From assembly GCA_002410325.1 (NCBI GenBank), contig DHRK01000044.1, positions 40,047-104,046 of the forward strand: a stretch of DNA of 64,000 bases, given 5' to 3'. The translations under genes were made by a program, and so were the position numbers. Shown in pieces: positions 37,725 to 46,332 of the stretch (positions are counted from its first letter, which is position 1; every line of letters begins with the position of its first letter). Under the pieces are notes generated by a model, which did not search any database, was not told the origin of the DNA, and saw nothing but the letters and a program-made list of their open reading frames with translations. This stretch comes from Syntrophomonas sp. UBA5314. Its GTDB lineage: Bacteria; Bacillota; Syntrophomonadia; Syntrophomonadales; Syntrophomonadaceae.

Positions 37725-38441
37725 GTGAGGGGAATTAAAAAACGCTGGATTGTTGCAGTTGTGATTGTGCTGGTGGCCGTCGGGGTGGTTTTAGTAGCAG
37801 GGCAAAAGATAAAGGATTCCTACTACAAATCCAAACTGGATCCCCTGGCCGAACTACAGGCAGCCATAAATAAGACGACCGCGGTCCAAAGCTATAAATA
37901 CGAGATGAAATCTGAATTCACGGTAGATGAAAGGAGGGAAGTGATAAGTCAGGTTCAAGGTGAAAAAAATCAAGGGAATACGCATATAAAGGGGGAGATG
38001 GTCAACACCAATATAGACATCTACTACATCAACCGTACCATCTATAACTACGATGCTTTTGCCAAGAAGTGGTTGGTTATTGAGAGCGGTAGCAGTAATT
38101 CTGAAGAATTGCTGATATCAGAGCTTAATCCCCTATCCAATTTTCGGTTCAAAGAGATTAATCAGGTAGAAAAACAGGATTTTGAAGAAATAGATGGTGC
38201 AGATTGTATGGTGGTTACCTGTAATCCTTCCGTAGAGACACAGTTGCTGGAAACCATGTGGAAGGATTTCCAATACCGGATCTGGATCGATTATAAGAGC
38301 GATCTGATCATGAAGTCTGCTTTGACGGCGACTAATAAAAAGAACCCGGGAATCGTATTGAATATCGATGTGCAGTTGAGCGCTTTTGACGAAAATATAG
38401 AAATAAAAGCGCCCGATGTAAGTGAGGTTAAAAAACCATAA
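37725..38441 (+). CDS. Membrane-anchored uncharacterised protein
   Basis: A 238-residue protein with an N-terminal signal anchor (WIVAVVIVLVAVGVVLVAG) and an extracytoplasmic beta-rich domain. The domain's pattern (YKYEMKSEFTVDERRE, then GEMVNTNIDIYYINRTIYNYD and DYKSDLIMKSALTA) recalls LolA/LppX-like lipid-binding folds, but I cannot assign it. The GTG start has only a weak site. It is monocistronic and followed by a hairpin. Confidence 0.7.
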   Translation: MRGIKKRWIVAVVIVLVAVGVVLVAGQKIKDSYYKSKLDPLAELQAAINKTTAVQSYKYEMKSEFTVDERREVISQVQGEKNQGNTHIKGEMVNTNIDIYYINRTIYNYDAFAKKWLVIESGSSNSEELLISELNPLSNFRFKEINQVEKQDFEEIDGADCMVVTCNPSVETQLLETMWKDFQYRIWIDYKSDLIMKSALTATNKKNPGIVLNIDVQLSAFDENIEIKAPDVSEVKKP

Positions 38442-38457
38442 GCAATGGACCTGACGG

Positions 38458-38482
38458 GGGGCTGTCTAAAAAAGGCAGCCCC
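38458..38482 (+). terminator. Hairpin after the membrane-anchored protein gene
   Basis: A 10-bp stem (GGGGCTGTCT/AGGCAGCCCC, one wobble) with an A5 loop. No downstream T-run, so termination is less certain. Confidence 0.55.
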
Positions 38483-38486
38483 AGAC

Positions 38487-38594
38487 CGTCGACAAAAGTG
38501 AATAGCTGCGTTGCACAATAGGCCCGCTCAATCAACGTACTTCGGTACGCCTCAATCGCGGGCCTATTGTGCGCCTTGCTCTTCACTTCCGTCG
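38487..38594. repeat. Arm-variable palindromic element, copy 2
   Basis: Same core as 35845-35953 (CTCAATCAACGTACTT, GTACGCCTCAATC, flanked by GCCCGC/GCGGGC) but different, still self-complementary arms: GCACAATAGGCCCGC on the left returns as its complement on the right. The outer arm starts CGTCGACAAAAGTGAA. Confidence 0.75.
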
Positions 38595-38713
38595 CTCGCT
38601 CTGGCTTTGGCATGCAGACTGCAAGTTCGCGGCACATTTTTCCATACTATAAATGGGTATCATTACACCCTCTTTAACTTATGATATAATTCCTTTTGTA
38701 GGGAGGGATAACG

Positions 38714-39253
38714 TTGAATTTAGTGCAAATGGAAGTGTTGTTTGACCGCGAAGAATTGAAAAACAAGGTGGCCGAATTGGGCAGTAAAATAACCGAGGAA
38801 TACCGGGGACGTGAAGTTCTGGTAGTGGGTATCTTGAAAGGCGCCTTCATCTTCATGGCCGATCTGATAAGGGAAATCCAGATCCCTTTGGAAATTGATT
38901 TTATGGATATATCCAGCTACGGCATCTCTACATCGTCATCCGGCGAAGTTCGCATAATAAAAGACCTGGAAAACTCCATTCAGGACAAGGACGTGCTGAT
39001 CGTTGAAGATATAGTTGATACCGGGTTGACCCTGAAATATATAACTGAGCTGTTAAAGACCAGAAACCCCCGCAGTGTTAAAATATGCTGCCTGTTGGAT
39101 AAACCTTCCCGACGCAAGACTGACATCCAGGCCGACTACGTGGGATATACTATTCCAGATCGTTTTGTGGTAGGCTATGGCCTGGACTATGCCGAGCAAT
39201 ACCGCAACTACCCGGCGGTGTGTGTACTGAAGCCTGCAATGGACGACAAGTAG
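38714..39253 (+). CDS. hpt: Hypoxanthine phosphoribosyltransferase
   Basis: Salvages hypoxanthine (and guanine) with PRPP. It has 179 residues. [17 protein letters not shown], the PRPP motif [14 protein letters not shown] and LLDKPSRR are diagnostic. TTG start with GGAGGG 6 nt upstream. It sits 9 nt before guaA, giving a small purine salvage and interconversion operon. Confidence 0.95.
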   Translation: MNLVQMEVLFDREELKNKVAELGSKITEEYRGREVLVVGILKGAFIFMADLIREIQIPLEIDFMDISSYGISTSSSGEVRIIKDLENSIQDKDVLIVEDIVDTGLTLKYITELLKTRNPRSVKICCLLDKPSRRKTDIQADYVGYTIPDRFVVGYGLDYAEQYRNYPAVCVLKPAMDDK

Positions 39254-39262
39254 AGGTGTAAG

Positions 39263-40795
39263 ATGCATAAAGAACTGGTTTTGGTCCTGGACTTCGGCGG
39301 GCAGTATAATCAGCTCATTGCCCGCCGGGTTCGGGAATTGTCTGTTTACAGTGAAATGGTTCCCTTTGACATCAGCTATGAAGAGGTGCAGGCTTTAAGC
39401 CCGCAGGCCTTAATCCTCACCGGAGGGCCGGAAAGCGTACACATCGATGGTTCGCCGCGCTGCGACAAACGCCTTTTTACTATGGGCATACCGGTTTTGG
39501 GGATCTGTTACGGCATGCACTTGATGGCCGACGAAATGGACGGGCTGGTAGGATCCGCCCCGGTGCGTGAATACGGAAGGGCCCAGCTGCAAATAAGCAG
39601 GGACGATCTGCTGTTTGCCGGATTGGAACGGGACATGCAGGTCTGGATGAGCCACGGGGATGCGGTACAGAGATTGCCGGAAGGCTTTAGCGTTACCGCC
39701 TTTACTGGGGACTGTAAAATAGCAGCCATGAGCGACCCGTCGCGCCGGCTCTACGCGGTGCAGTTTCATCCCGAAGTGCGCCACACCATAAAAGGCATGG
39801 AAGTGCTCGCTAACTTCCTGTTCAAAGTGGCAGGCCTTAAAGGGGATTGGGACCTTTCCGATTTTATAAGCGAAATGGTTGCCGATATTAAAGATAAAGT
39901 AGGCGATAAAAAAGTCCTGTGCGGATTGAGCGGGGGGGTAGACTCTTCCATAGCCGCCACCCTGGTGCACAAGGCAGTGGGCGATCAGCTGGTCTGCGTC
40001 TTTGTGGACAACGGACTCCTGCGCAAAGACGAAGCCCGGGATGTGATGAATACTTTCAAAGAGACTATGCACCTCAATATCATTCTGGCCGATGCCCGGG
40101 AGCGCTTTCTTTCCAAACTGGCCGGGGTCAAAGACCCGGAACAGAAGCGCAAGATCATCGGTGAGGAGTTCATACGGGTATTTGAAGAAGAAAAGAACAA
40201 GCTGGGCGAAATCGACTACCTGGTGCAGGGCACCATCTACCCCGATATCATCGAGAGCGGCACGAGAACCGCGCACACCATAAAGAGCCACCACAACGTG
40301 GGCGGCCTGCCTGAAGACATGGACTTTGACCTCATCGAGCCGCTGCGCCTCTTATTTAAAGACGAAGTGCGGATCATCGGCGAGAAAATGGGTATACCCC
40401 ACGAACTGGTCTGGCGCCAGCCCTTCCCCGGACCCGGCCTGGCAGTCAGAGTGCTGGAAGCGGTTGATGAAGAGAAACTGGCCATTCTGCGGGAGGCCGA
40501 TGCCATCGTGCGTGAAGAAATCGCCAAGGCTGGCCTGGAACGGGAAATCTGGCAGGCTTTCGCCGTACTGCCCCCCATCCGCAGCGTGGGCGTCATGGGC
40601 GATGCCCGCACCTATGCCCATCCTATCATCATTCGGGCGGTGGTCAGCGAAGACGCCATGACCGCCGAATGGGCGCGCCTGCCCTATGAACTCCTGGACA
40701 TCATGTCCCGCCGCATTGTTAACGAAGTACGCGGCGTCAACCGGGTATTGTATGATGTAACTTCCAAGCCGCCAGGCACCATTGAGTGGGAGTAG
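39263..40795 (+). CDS. guaA: GMP synthase (glutamine-hydrolysing)
   Basis: Converts XMP to GMP. The 510-residue fused enzyme has a class I glutaminase (nucleophile Cys82 in GICYGMH, QFHPEV), an ATP pyrophosphatase with the P-loop [10 protein letters not shown], and the C-terminal dimerisation domain ending GTIEWE. It follows hpt by 9 nt; a terminator hairpin follows. Confidence 0.97.
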   Translation: MHKELVLVLDFGGQYNQLIARRVRELSVYSEMVPFDISYEEVQALSPQALILTGGPESVHIDGSPRCDKRLFTMGIPVLGICYGMHLMADEMDGLVGSAPVREYGRAQLQISRDDLLFAGLERDMQVWMSHGDAVQRLPEGFSVTAFTGDCKIAAMSDPSRRLYAVQFHPEVRHTIKGMEVLANFLFKVAGLKGDWDLSDFISEMVADIKDKVGDKKVLCGLSGGVDSSIAATLVHKAVGDQLVCVFVDNGLLRKDEARDVMNTFKETMHLNIILADARERFLSKLAGVKDPEQKRKIIGEEFIRVFEEEKNKLGEIDYLVQGTIYPDIIESGTRTAHTIKSHHNVGGLPEDMDFDLIEPLRLLFKDEVRIIGEKMGIPHELVWRQPFPGPGLAVRVLEAVDEEKLAILREADAIVREEIAKAGLEREIWQAFAVLPPIRSVGVMGDARTYAHPIIIRAVVSEDAMTAEWARLPYELLDIMSRRIVNEVRGVNRVLYDVTSKPPGTIEWE

Positions 40796-40833
40796 CTGGC
40801 GGGACAATGACAGTATAATTAATGAAACAAATG

Positions 40834-40854
40834 GGCAGCCGGAAGGCTGCCTTT
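40834..40854 (+). terminator. Terminator hairpin after guaA
   Basis: A 7-bp stem GGCAGCC/GGCTGCC with a GGAA tetraloop and a short T-run. Confidence 0.7.
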
Positions 40855-41220
40855 ACAGCTTTCTAGATAAAAATAAATGTCTTACCAATAGTGCCATTGA
40901 TAGCGATATAGTGTTTTATAAAGTTATCGGCGATGAGTGGCAGTATACTGGATGCTTCATGGCAGGCGGGATTATCCCGACTTGCTAAAATTAGGATTAT
41001 TTTAAATCATCTTTAGTCCCCGGCGTGGGATAAAAAAGGGAATTTAGAGTTTTCGGAGGGCGTGTCGCAAAACGTTAATTTAAAAACGTTGGGTGACGCG
41101 CCCTTTTTAAACAAAGTAAAGAGTAAATAAGTTCTAAACATTAAAGCAACCAGTCAGTTCTTCCGATATGGTAACAAATGTATATATTGGGTTAAAAAAC
41201 TATAGAAGGAGTAACAGCCT
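40855..41220. other. Non-coding spacer before the 474-residue gene
   Basis: AT-rich, no credible gene. It holds a strong hairpin at 41058-41108: GGGCGTGTC/GACGCGCCC with an inner AACGTT pair and a T5 run, a good intrinsic terminator. Base composition drops here, marking the entry into the accessory block. Confidence 0.6.
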
Positions 41221-42645
41221 GTGAATATAAACACGTTTATTCTCGGTTATGCGTATAAACAAAAACAATACAAATTTGAGGATTTAATTAATCCTTCTAT
41301 TTCCCATCCTAAGTCCAATACGTCCGGGTTTTCAACCTGGTCGTTGTTGGAAAATAACAATTATGTCAACAAAGCCATTACTCTAGAATTGGCCACTGTT
41401 GGTGTGGAAGACTATCAAATAAATGAGGACCAATTAAGAGAACAGGCTATTCTTCGTGCGGCGTCTGTTCTGCAACTCCGCAAAAACGAGGACGGAACCG
41501 TTGAGGTAGACCCAAGCACAAGCGATCCTGCGGCAGCACGCGCCAAGTACCGGGAAACCGGCGGGCAAAAGCAGATTTCATGGCAATGGGTCGGCACCAA
41601 TCTGTCTTGGCATAGTATGCCGGGAAGCGACATGCTGGATACCGTTGCTCTCAACATCGACTATTATGCATCCGAATATGCACAATATAAAAATCGTATT
41701 GAACAACAATTTACTGGAGAAGAGCGTACAGCAGAGCTGGCCAGGCTGGAGGCATTGTTTAATTCTCATGTTGAGGAAGCTGCAACCAATTTTGCTCAAA
41801 CGGTGGGAGGCTTTTTGGAGACAAATGGAGTAATCGGAGAGCAGGAAGCCATTCATAACAGTTTTTGGGACATCTATGAACAGCGCAAGACAACTTATCT
41901 TAATTTTATTGATGAAAATCCTGACTATGCCCATATCAAAGGAACAGCGGATGAATGGCTTCTGACTGCGGGTAGCTTTATGGGAGAACAACTTCGCTAC
42001 GCTTTTATTTCCCAGCAACCAGATATGAATCTAACCAGTAAATACGGTTACAGCATAGATGATTTAACTGCCTCCGGCACCCTGGTTAAAGAAATGGCAG
42101 GTGTTCAAAACCGTTCGCAATCATTAGATCGTTCCGAAGAAGAACTAGGGGTTCAACTGGGAATGGCTGCCATGAAATACGAATTGCTTTCCGGGCATTT
42201 CAATATAAGCAGTAGCGTAAAGAAAAAGCTAGATCAATCATTCAATAATTTTATCTCGAATGAAATTGACAGAATCAGTGCGCACATAGAGCAGCAGCGG
42301 CGCGATCCTTTTGTCCGCAATAAAGAAGCCTATTTATTAGATTATGATAAACTGCATGTTTTGAGAATTATAAATAGTATGGTGGAGAATCTAAAATCTT
42401 CGGATGATATAAATACTGCCTTTAAATCTGACATGGATACCTTTATTTCCTTGTACAAGAATAAGGCTCAGAATATCCAGCATGGTAGTTTAAGCCGCTA
42501 TAACGTCCTTTACAGTTCGTGGGTAAATAAAAATTACGTTAGTGATTGGAATCGCTTTGTTCTGCAACTCTCCGCTTTTAACAATGAAGAAATCAGCCAA
42601 TATCTGTTTAATGATAATATTAAGTTGGTAGAAATAACCGTTTAG
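41221..42645 (+). CDS. Uncharacterised 474-residue protein
   Basis: I do not recognise the family. No signal peptide or membrane segment is seen. The protein is largely helical and charged, with an aromatic-rich stretch ISWQWVGTNLSWHSMPGSDMLDTVALNIDYYASEYAQYKNRI at about 117-165 and coiled-coil-like parts later (VKKKLDQSFNNFISNEIDRISAHIEQQRR). GTG start behind AGAAGGAG. The TAG stop is followed in the same frame by 46 more open codons (to 42786), so the gene may be a truncated or read-through form. It lies directly before the regulator duplication. Confidence 0.75.
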   Translation: MNINTFILGYAYKQKQYKFEDLINPSISHPKSNTSGFSTWSLLENNNYVNKAITLELATVGVEDYQINEDQLREQAILRAASVLQLRKNEDGTVEVDPSTSDPAAARAKYRETGGQKQISWQWVGTNLSWHSMPGSDMLDTVALNIDYYASEYAQYKNRIEQQFTGEERTAELARLEALFNSHVEEAATNFAQTVGGFLETNGVIGEQEAIHNSFWDIYEQRKTTYLNFIDENPDYAHIKGTADEWLLTAGSFMGEQLRYAFISQQPDMNLTSKYGYSIDDLTASGTLVKEMAGVQNRSQSLDRSEEELGVQLGMAAMKYELLSGHFNISSSVKKKLDQSFNNFISNEIDRISAHIEQQRRDPFVRNKEAYLLDYDKLHVLRIINSMVENLKSSDDINTAFKSDMDTFISLYKNKAQNIQHGSLSRYNVLYSSWVNKNYVSDWNRFVLQLSAFNNEEISQYLFNDNIKLVEITV

Positions 42646-42786
42646 TCTGTACTTTCATCCCAAGCTTTAGATGCTTCTTTTTTTAACACTTCATTAACAA
42701 AAATGGTTTCGCCAGAAAGAGCAAAAGAGATGTTAAGTCAAGTAGCAGACGGATTACTTCTCAGCTTAATCATATCAGGTGACTAA
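42646..42786 (+). pseudogene. In-frame open extension after the TAG stop of the 474-residue gene
   Basis: 46 codons in the same frame as the upstream gene, containing MVSPERAKEMLSQVADG, then TAA. The 3' part (from about 42763) coincides with the start of the sequence duplicated before the second regulator gene. This looks like a remnant C-terminus cut by a rearrangement. Confidence 0.4.
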
Positions 42787-42858
42787 TGGTTGATTTCTAG
42801 CGCGAAGTTTGAGTATATAATGAATATGATTACATACATACGAGGAGCAGGATGAGCA

Positions 42859-45800
42859 TTGAATGAGGAATTCAGTCTGGTGTCGCAAAAACTTCTGGCG
42901 CCTTTTATCCACGAAAAAATAATGCTGCGCCCTCGTATAATTCAACATATTACCAAAGGGGAACCCGGTATTGTCAACATTATTGCGCCAGCCGGCTTTG
43001 GTAAAACTATTTTACTGGCTCAGTTGGCCGAGGCTTTTAATCAGCCGGCGGTTTGGTACCAGTTGGATGAATATGACAACGATCCCGCCGTATTTTGGCG
43101 CTATTTAGTGGCTGGATGTAAAAAACTTTATCCCACATTCGGCAAAGAAATACTCTTTTTTATTGATCATAATCAAGCGGGCTTGAACCGGGGGCGAACG
43201 GTCTTATCCATGCTCATAAGAGAATTTGATAAGTATCCAGAAGGGGTAACGCTCGCTTTTGATGATTGCCATGTCCTGTCGCAGCCGGAAGTTAAATCCT
43301 TTATTGAAGATTTTTTGCGCCATTTGCCCCCCCGGGTAAAGGTTCTGCTGGCTGGTAGAACGGATGTTTTTCAACTAAACCGCCTGCTGGCTGAGGGAAG
43401 AATACAAAAGATCGATGCTGAAGATTTATATTTTACCCATGAAGACATTGCCGGCTATTATGCTAAAAACAGTATTGCACTGACTAAGCAAGAGCTGGAT
43501 AAAATCGAGAAAACCACGGAGGGCTGGCCGCTAGCGGTCAGCTTTGCATTGAATTCCCCTTCATGGGGGAAAAGTGGTGTTGCCAAGTTAAATAAAGAAA
43601 GCCTTTTCGACTACATGGCATCCGAAATACTGGCAGGAGAAGAAGCGGGTACCCGCAGGTTTTTGACGGCAATTTCAGTGTTGGAAGAAATAACTCCCGA
43701 GTATTGCGACCTGCTTCTTGAAAGGAGCGATTCCCGCAAACATTTGGCTTTGCTGCAAAGAAAGTATTTCTTTCTAATCCCTTTGGTTGGGAAAGACGAT
43801 GTATACCGTTATCACCAGTTATTTCGGGGTTTTCTACTGGAACGGCTGGGAGACGAGCGGCCGGAGCTATTGGAAAAAGCTGTGGCAACTGCATTAAATA
43901 AAGGTGAGCCTGAACGGGCGGTGGAGTATTTTCTTGCCGGCGGGATTCCGGAAAAAGCTCGAAAAACAATCACTGCAGCGGGGCAAAAACTGATCGGAAG
44001 GGGCAACTGGCAGACGGTGGAGCGGTGGTTAAGCAATTTCCCCGTAGAGGAGATGGCCCAAGATCCCTGGCTGGCATTATATAAGGCTCAGATTGACGTG
44101 AACCGGGGGAGAATTTATTCCGGCGAAAATTGGGTTAACCATGCGTTACAAGCCTTTTCGGATATTGCCGAAAGTGCAGGTTTGGCCGAAAGCCGCCTGC
44201 TTAAGGCTAAAATTCTTCGTTATCAGGGGCGGTACCAGGATAGTCTGAGTCTACTGGAATCGGCCATTCCCAATCTACAGCAGGAAGAAACCAAAGAGCG
44301 CTTTGACCCCTATCTGGAAAAATCATATACTCTGATGTTATGCGGCCGGTTTGCGGAAGCGGAAGAGGTTTTGAACCAGGCTTTGAAGCTGGCGGAGCAG
44401 CGTGGTGATACGGTTCTCATGACTTATTTTTACGAAGGGCTGGGTACCGTCACCTTTGCCTGGGGGTATTACGACCGTTCCATGTACTATTATCGCCGCG
44501 GCATGGCCATTTCACCGGATAAGAGTTTGCGCAACTATTATTTCCAGGATAGTATCGGGCCTATTTACCTGGACTGGGGCGAGTTGGACCAGGCCTATGA
44601 GTACCTTAAGCAAAGTATAGCCGCCAAGGAAAACTTCGGGTTGACCGAGGCCTTGCCCAGCGCCTATTGTCAGCTGGGCAACGTTCTGCTTGACCGTGGT
44701 GATCTGCTGCAAGCTGAACAATATTTCAAAAAAGCGCTGTACATTATGGAAGAACACGGTGGAGACCATTTTGTTCATACGCTGACCGGCCTTTTGCTGT
44801 CGATTTGCCTGGGAGCTCAGGGAAGGTTGGTGGAAGGGCAAGATCTAGCCGATAAAGCGCGGAGCCGTGCAGGAACCCAATCGCACTATCTGACCGGGCT
44901 TTTCCAAGTGGTGGAGTGTCTTTTTATACTGCAAACCGGCAATTTTGAAGCGGCCTATTGGCGGCTGTATGAAATTTTACCGATGCTGGAGAGGGTTGGA
45001 GCGCGAAAACTATTGTGTATCGCCTATTCGGCTTTGGCCCTGAGCGAAGTACTGCGAGGAAATGAAGAGGATACCTCGGAATTTGCAGAGAAAGCGTTAA
45101 CACTGGCTGCAGAAATGAATTTTTTCCATGACTTTCTGTTGTCTTTCGAGATTTATCAGCCCTTGCTCTACCTGGGTCTCGCAAAGGGCATAGAGGTGAC
45201 CTTTATACAGAGGATTCTGGTTCGGGTGGGGGAAAGAGCCGTCCCGCTTCTGCGGAAGCTTGCCGGGCATCCCGATTCTTCGGTTCGGGGGCGGGCGATC
45301 AATCCTTTGGCTCAAATCGGAGGCCGGGAAGCCTTAGAAGCAATCGAAATACTGGTTAAAGACCGTGAGCCGAGAGTATCTGAACTGGCCCGCCGGTCGC
45401 AATCAAAATGGGGGGCATCCCCGATGGCTGCCGGGAGAAGCGCCACCGAGGAAAAAGGATTGCTCCGCCTGGAATTACTGGGGCCGGTGCGCATCTTCTT
45501 TGCGGATACGGAAATCACCCACATGAACTGGGTCAGGAGCAAGTCCCGTGACCTCCTCATTTACCTTGCCCACCTGGGCAATCCTGTGGATAAAGACCGG
45601 ATCATTGAGGCCCTCTGGCCGGAAACCCCCTATCAGCAGGCCAATGCGCTTTTTCATACCATTATGCATAATCTCCGCCATATACTGGAAGAGCAAACCG
45701 GCCGCAAGGATTGGATATTATACCGGGGAAGAAGATATCACCTGCTACCGGGCAGTGCGGCAATTGACAAACACGATTTTCAAGAGCTGTTGGCTGCCGC

Positions 45801-46203
45801 GGGAAATGACGGTGAGCTTAGCGAACGGCTGGCTTCATTACTGGAGGAAGCGGTGGCCCTGTATCGCGGCGATTATCTCGAAGAAATGGAATACCCCTGG
45901 GTTATCATGGAACAGGAATACATGAAGCAGCTTTATTACAAGGCAAGAGACCGTTTAAGCGGTTATTATCTAAACCAAGGGAACTATCTGCAGGCCATCA
46001 TTCATTTGGAGCATCTGGTCAGGGATAATCCGCTCACCGAGGAATATTACCGCCGTCTTATTTCGGCTTACGCCGGGATGGGCGATTTAAAGTCAATCAA
46101 TTCGCAATATAAAAGGTTGATATCGGTTTTAAAGGATGAACTGGGATTAACCCCGTCTCCAGAGATGCAAGAGCTGTATTCACGCCTGATTATCAAGCAT
46201 TGA
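42859..46203 (+). CDS. MalT-like ATPase/TPR regulator with C-terminal winged helix and BTAD (copy 1)
   Basis: A large transcription regulator, 1114 residues. In order: a STAND/MalT-type NTPase with Walker A APAGFGKT (Lys49) and Walker B LAFDDCH; a winged-helix-like region; a TPR superhelix at about 350-780; a short HEAT-like part (AVPLLRKLAGHPDSSVRGRAINPLAQIGG) near 785-845; then at about 868-1114 an OmpR-type winged helix (RSKSRDLLIYLAHL) and a bacterial transcriptional activator domain as in SARP proteins. TTG start 11 nt after GAGGAG; an ATG mini-frame encoding MSIE overlaps this start. The likely targets are the repeat modules at 49759 and 52683. Inducer unknown. Confidence 0.88.
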   Translation: MNEEFSLVSQKLLAPFIHEKIMLRPRIIQHITKGEPGIVNIIAPAGFGKTILLAQLAEAFNQPAVWYQLDEYDNDPAVFWRYLVAGCKKLYPTFGKEILFFIDHNQAGLNRGRTVLSMLIREFDKYPEGVTLAFDDCHVLSQPEVKSFIEDFLRHLPPRVKVLLAGRTDVFQLNRLLAEGRIQKIDAEDLYFTHEDIAGYYAKNSIALTKQELDKIEKTTEGWPLAVSFALNSPSWGKSGVAKLNKESLFDYMASEILAGEEAGTRRFLTAISVLEEITPEYCDLLLERSDSRKHLALLQRKYFFLIPLVGKDDVYRYHQLFRGFLLERLGDERPELLEKAVATALNKGEPERAVEYFLAGGIPEKARKTITAAGQKLIGRGNWQTVERWLSNFPVEEMAQDPWLALYKAQIDVNRGRIYSGENWVNHALQAFSDIAESAGLAESRLLKAKILRYQGRYQDSLSLLESAIPNLQQEETKERFDPYLEKSYTLMLCGRFAEAEEVLNQALKLAEQRGDTVLMTYFYEGLGTVTFAWGYYDRSMYYYRRGMAISPDKSLRNYYFQDSIGPIYLDWGELDQAYEYLKQSIAAKENFGLTEALPSAYCQLGNVLLDRGDLLQAEQYFKKALYIMEEHGGDHFVHTLTGLLLSICLGAQGRLVEGQDLADKARSRAGTQSHYLTGLFQVVECLFILQTGNFEAAYWRLYEILPMLERVGARKLLCIAYSALALSEVLRGNEEDTSEFAEKALTLAAEMNFFHDFLLSFEIYQPLLYLGLAKGIEVTFIQRILVRVGERAVPLLRKLAGHPDSSVRGRAINPLAQIGGREALEAIEILVKDREPRVSELARRSQSKWGASPMAAGRSATEEKGLLRLELLGPVRIFFADTEITHMNWVRSKSRDLLIYLAHLGNPVDKDRIIEALWPETPYQQANALFHTIMHNLRHILEEQTGRKDWILYRGRRYHLLPGSAAIDKHDFQELLAAAGNDGELSERLASLLEEAVALYRGDYLEEMEYPWVIMEQEYMKQLYYKARDRLSGYYLNQGNYLQAIIHLEHLVRDNPLTEEYYRRLISAYAGMGDLKSINSQYKRLISVLKDELGLTPSPEMQELYSRLIIKH

Positions 46204-46332
46204 TATTTTCCTGCCTAATCCTGATAAGCTTCTCAGCTTACTCATATCAGGTGTCTGATGGTTGATCTCTGCTGCGCAGTTTGAGTATATAATAAATATA
46301 TAGTTATATGCCTACGAGGAGCAGGATGAGCA

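Noticed and set aside
39410..40294. 294-codon antisense frame in guaA
   Set aside because: Opposite a full-length GMP synthase and without any domain.
40782..40988. 68-codon frame after guaA
   Set aside because: Starts inside guaA and runs through the terminator hairpin at 40834; no ribosome site.
45585..45593. TGTGGATAA in the first regulator gene (and 49056-49064 in the second) as DnaA boxes
   Set aside because: Single occurrences inside a conserved coding segment duplicated with the gene; most likely chance.
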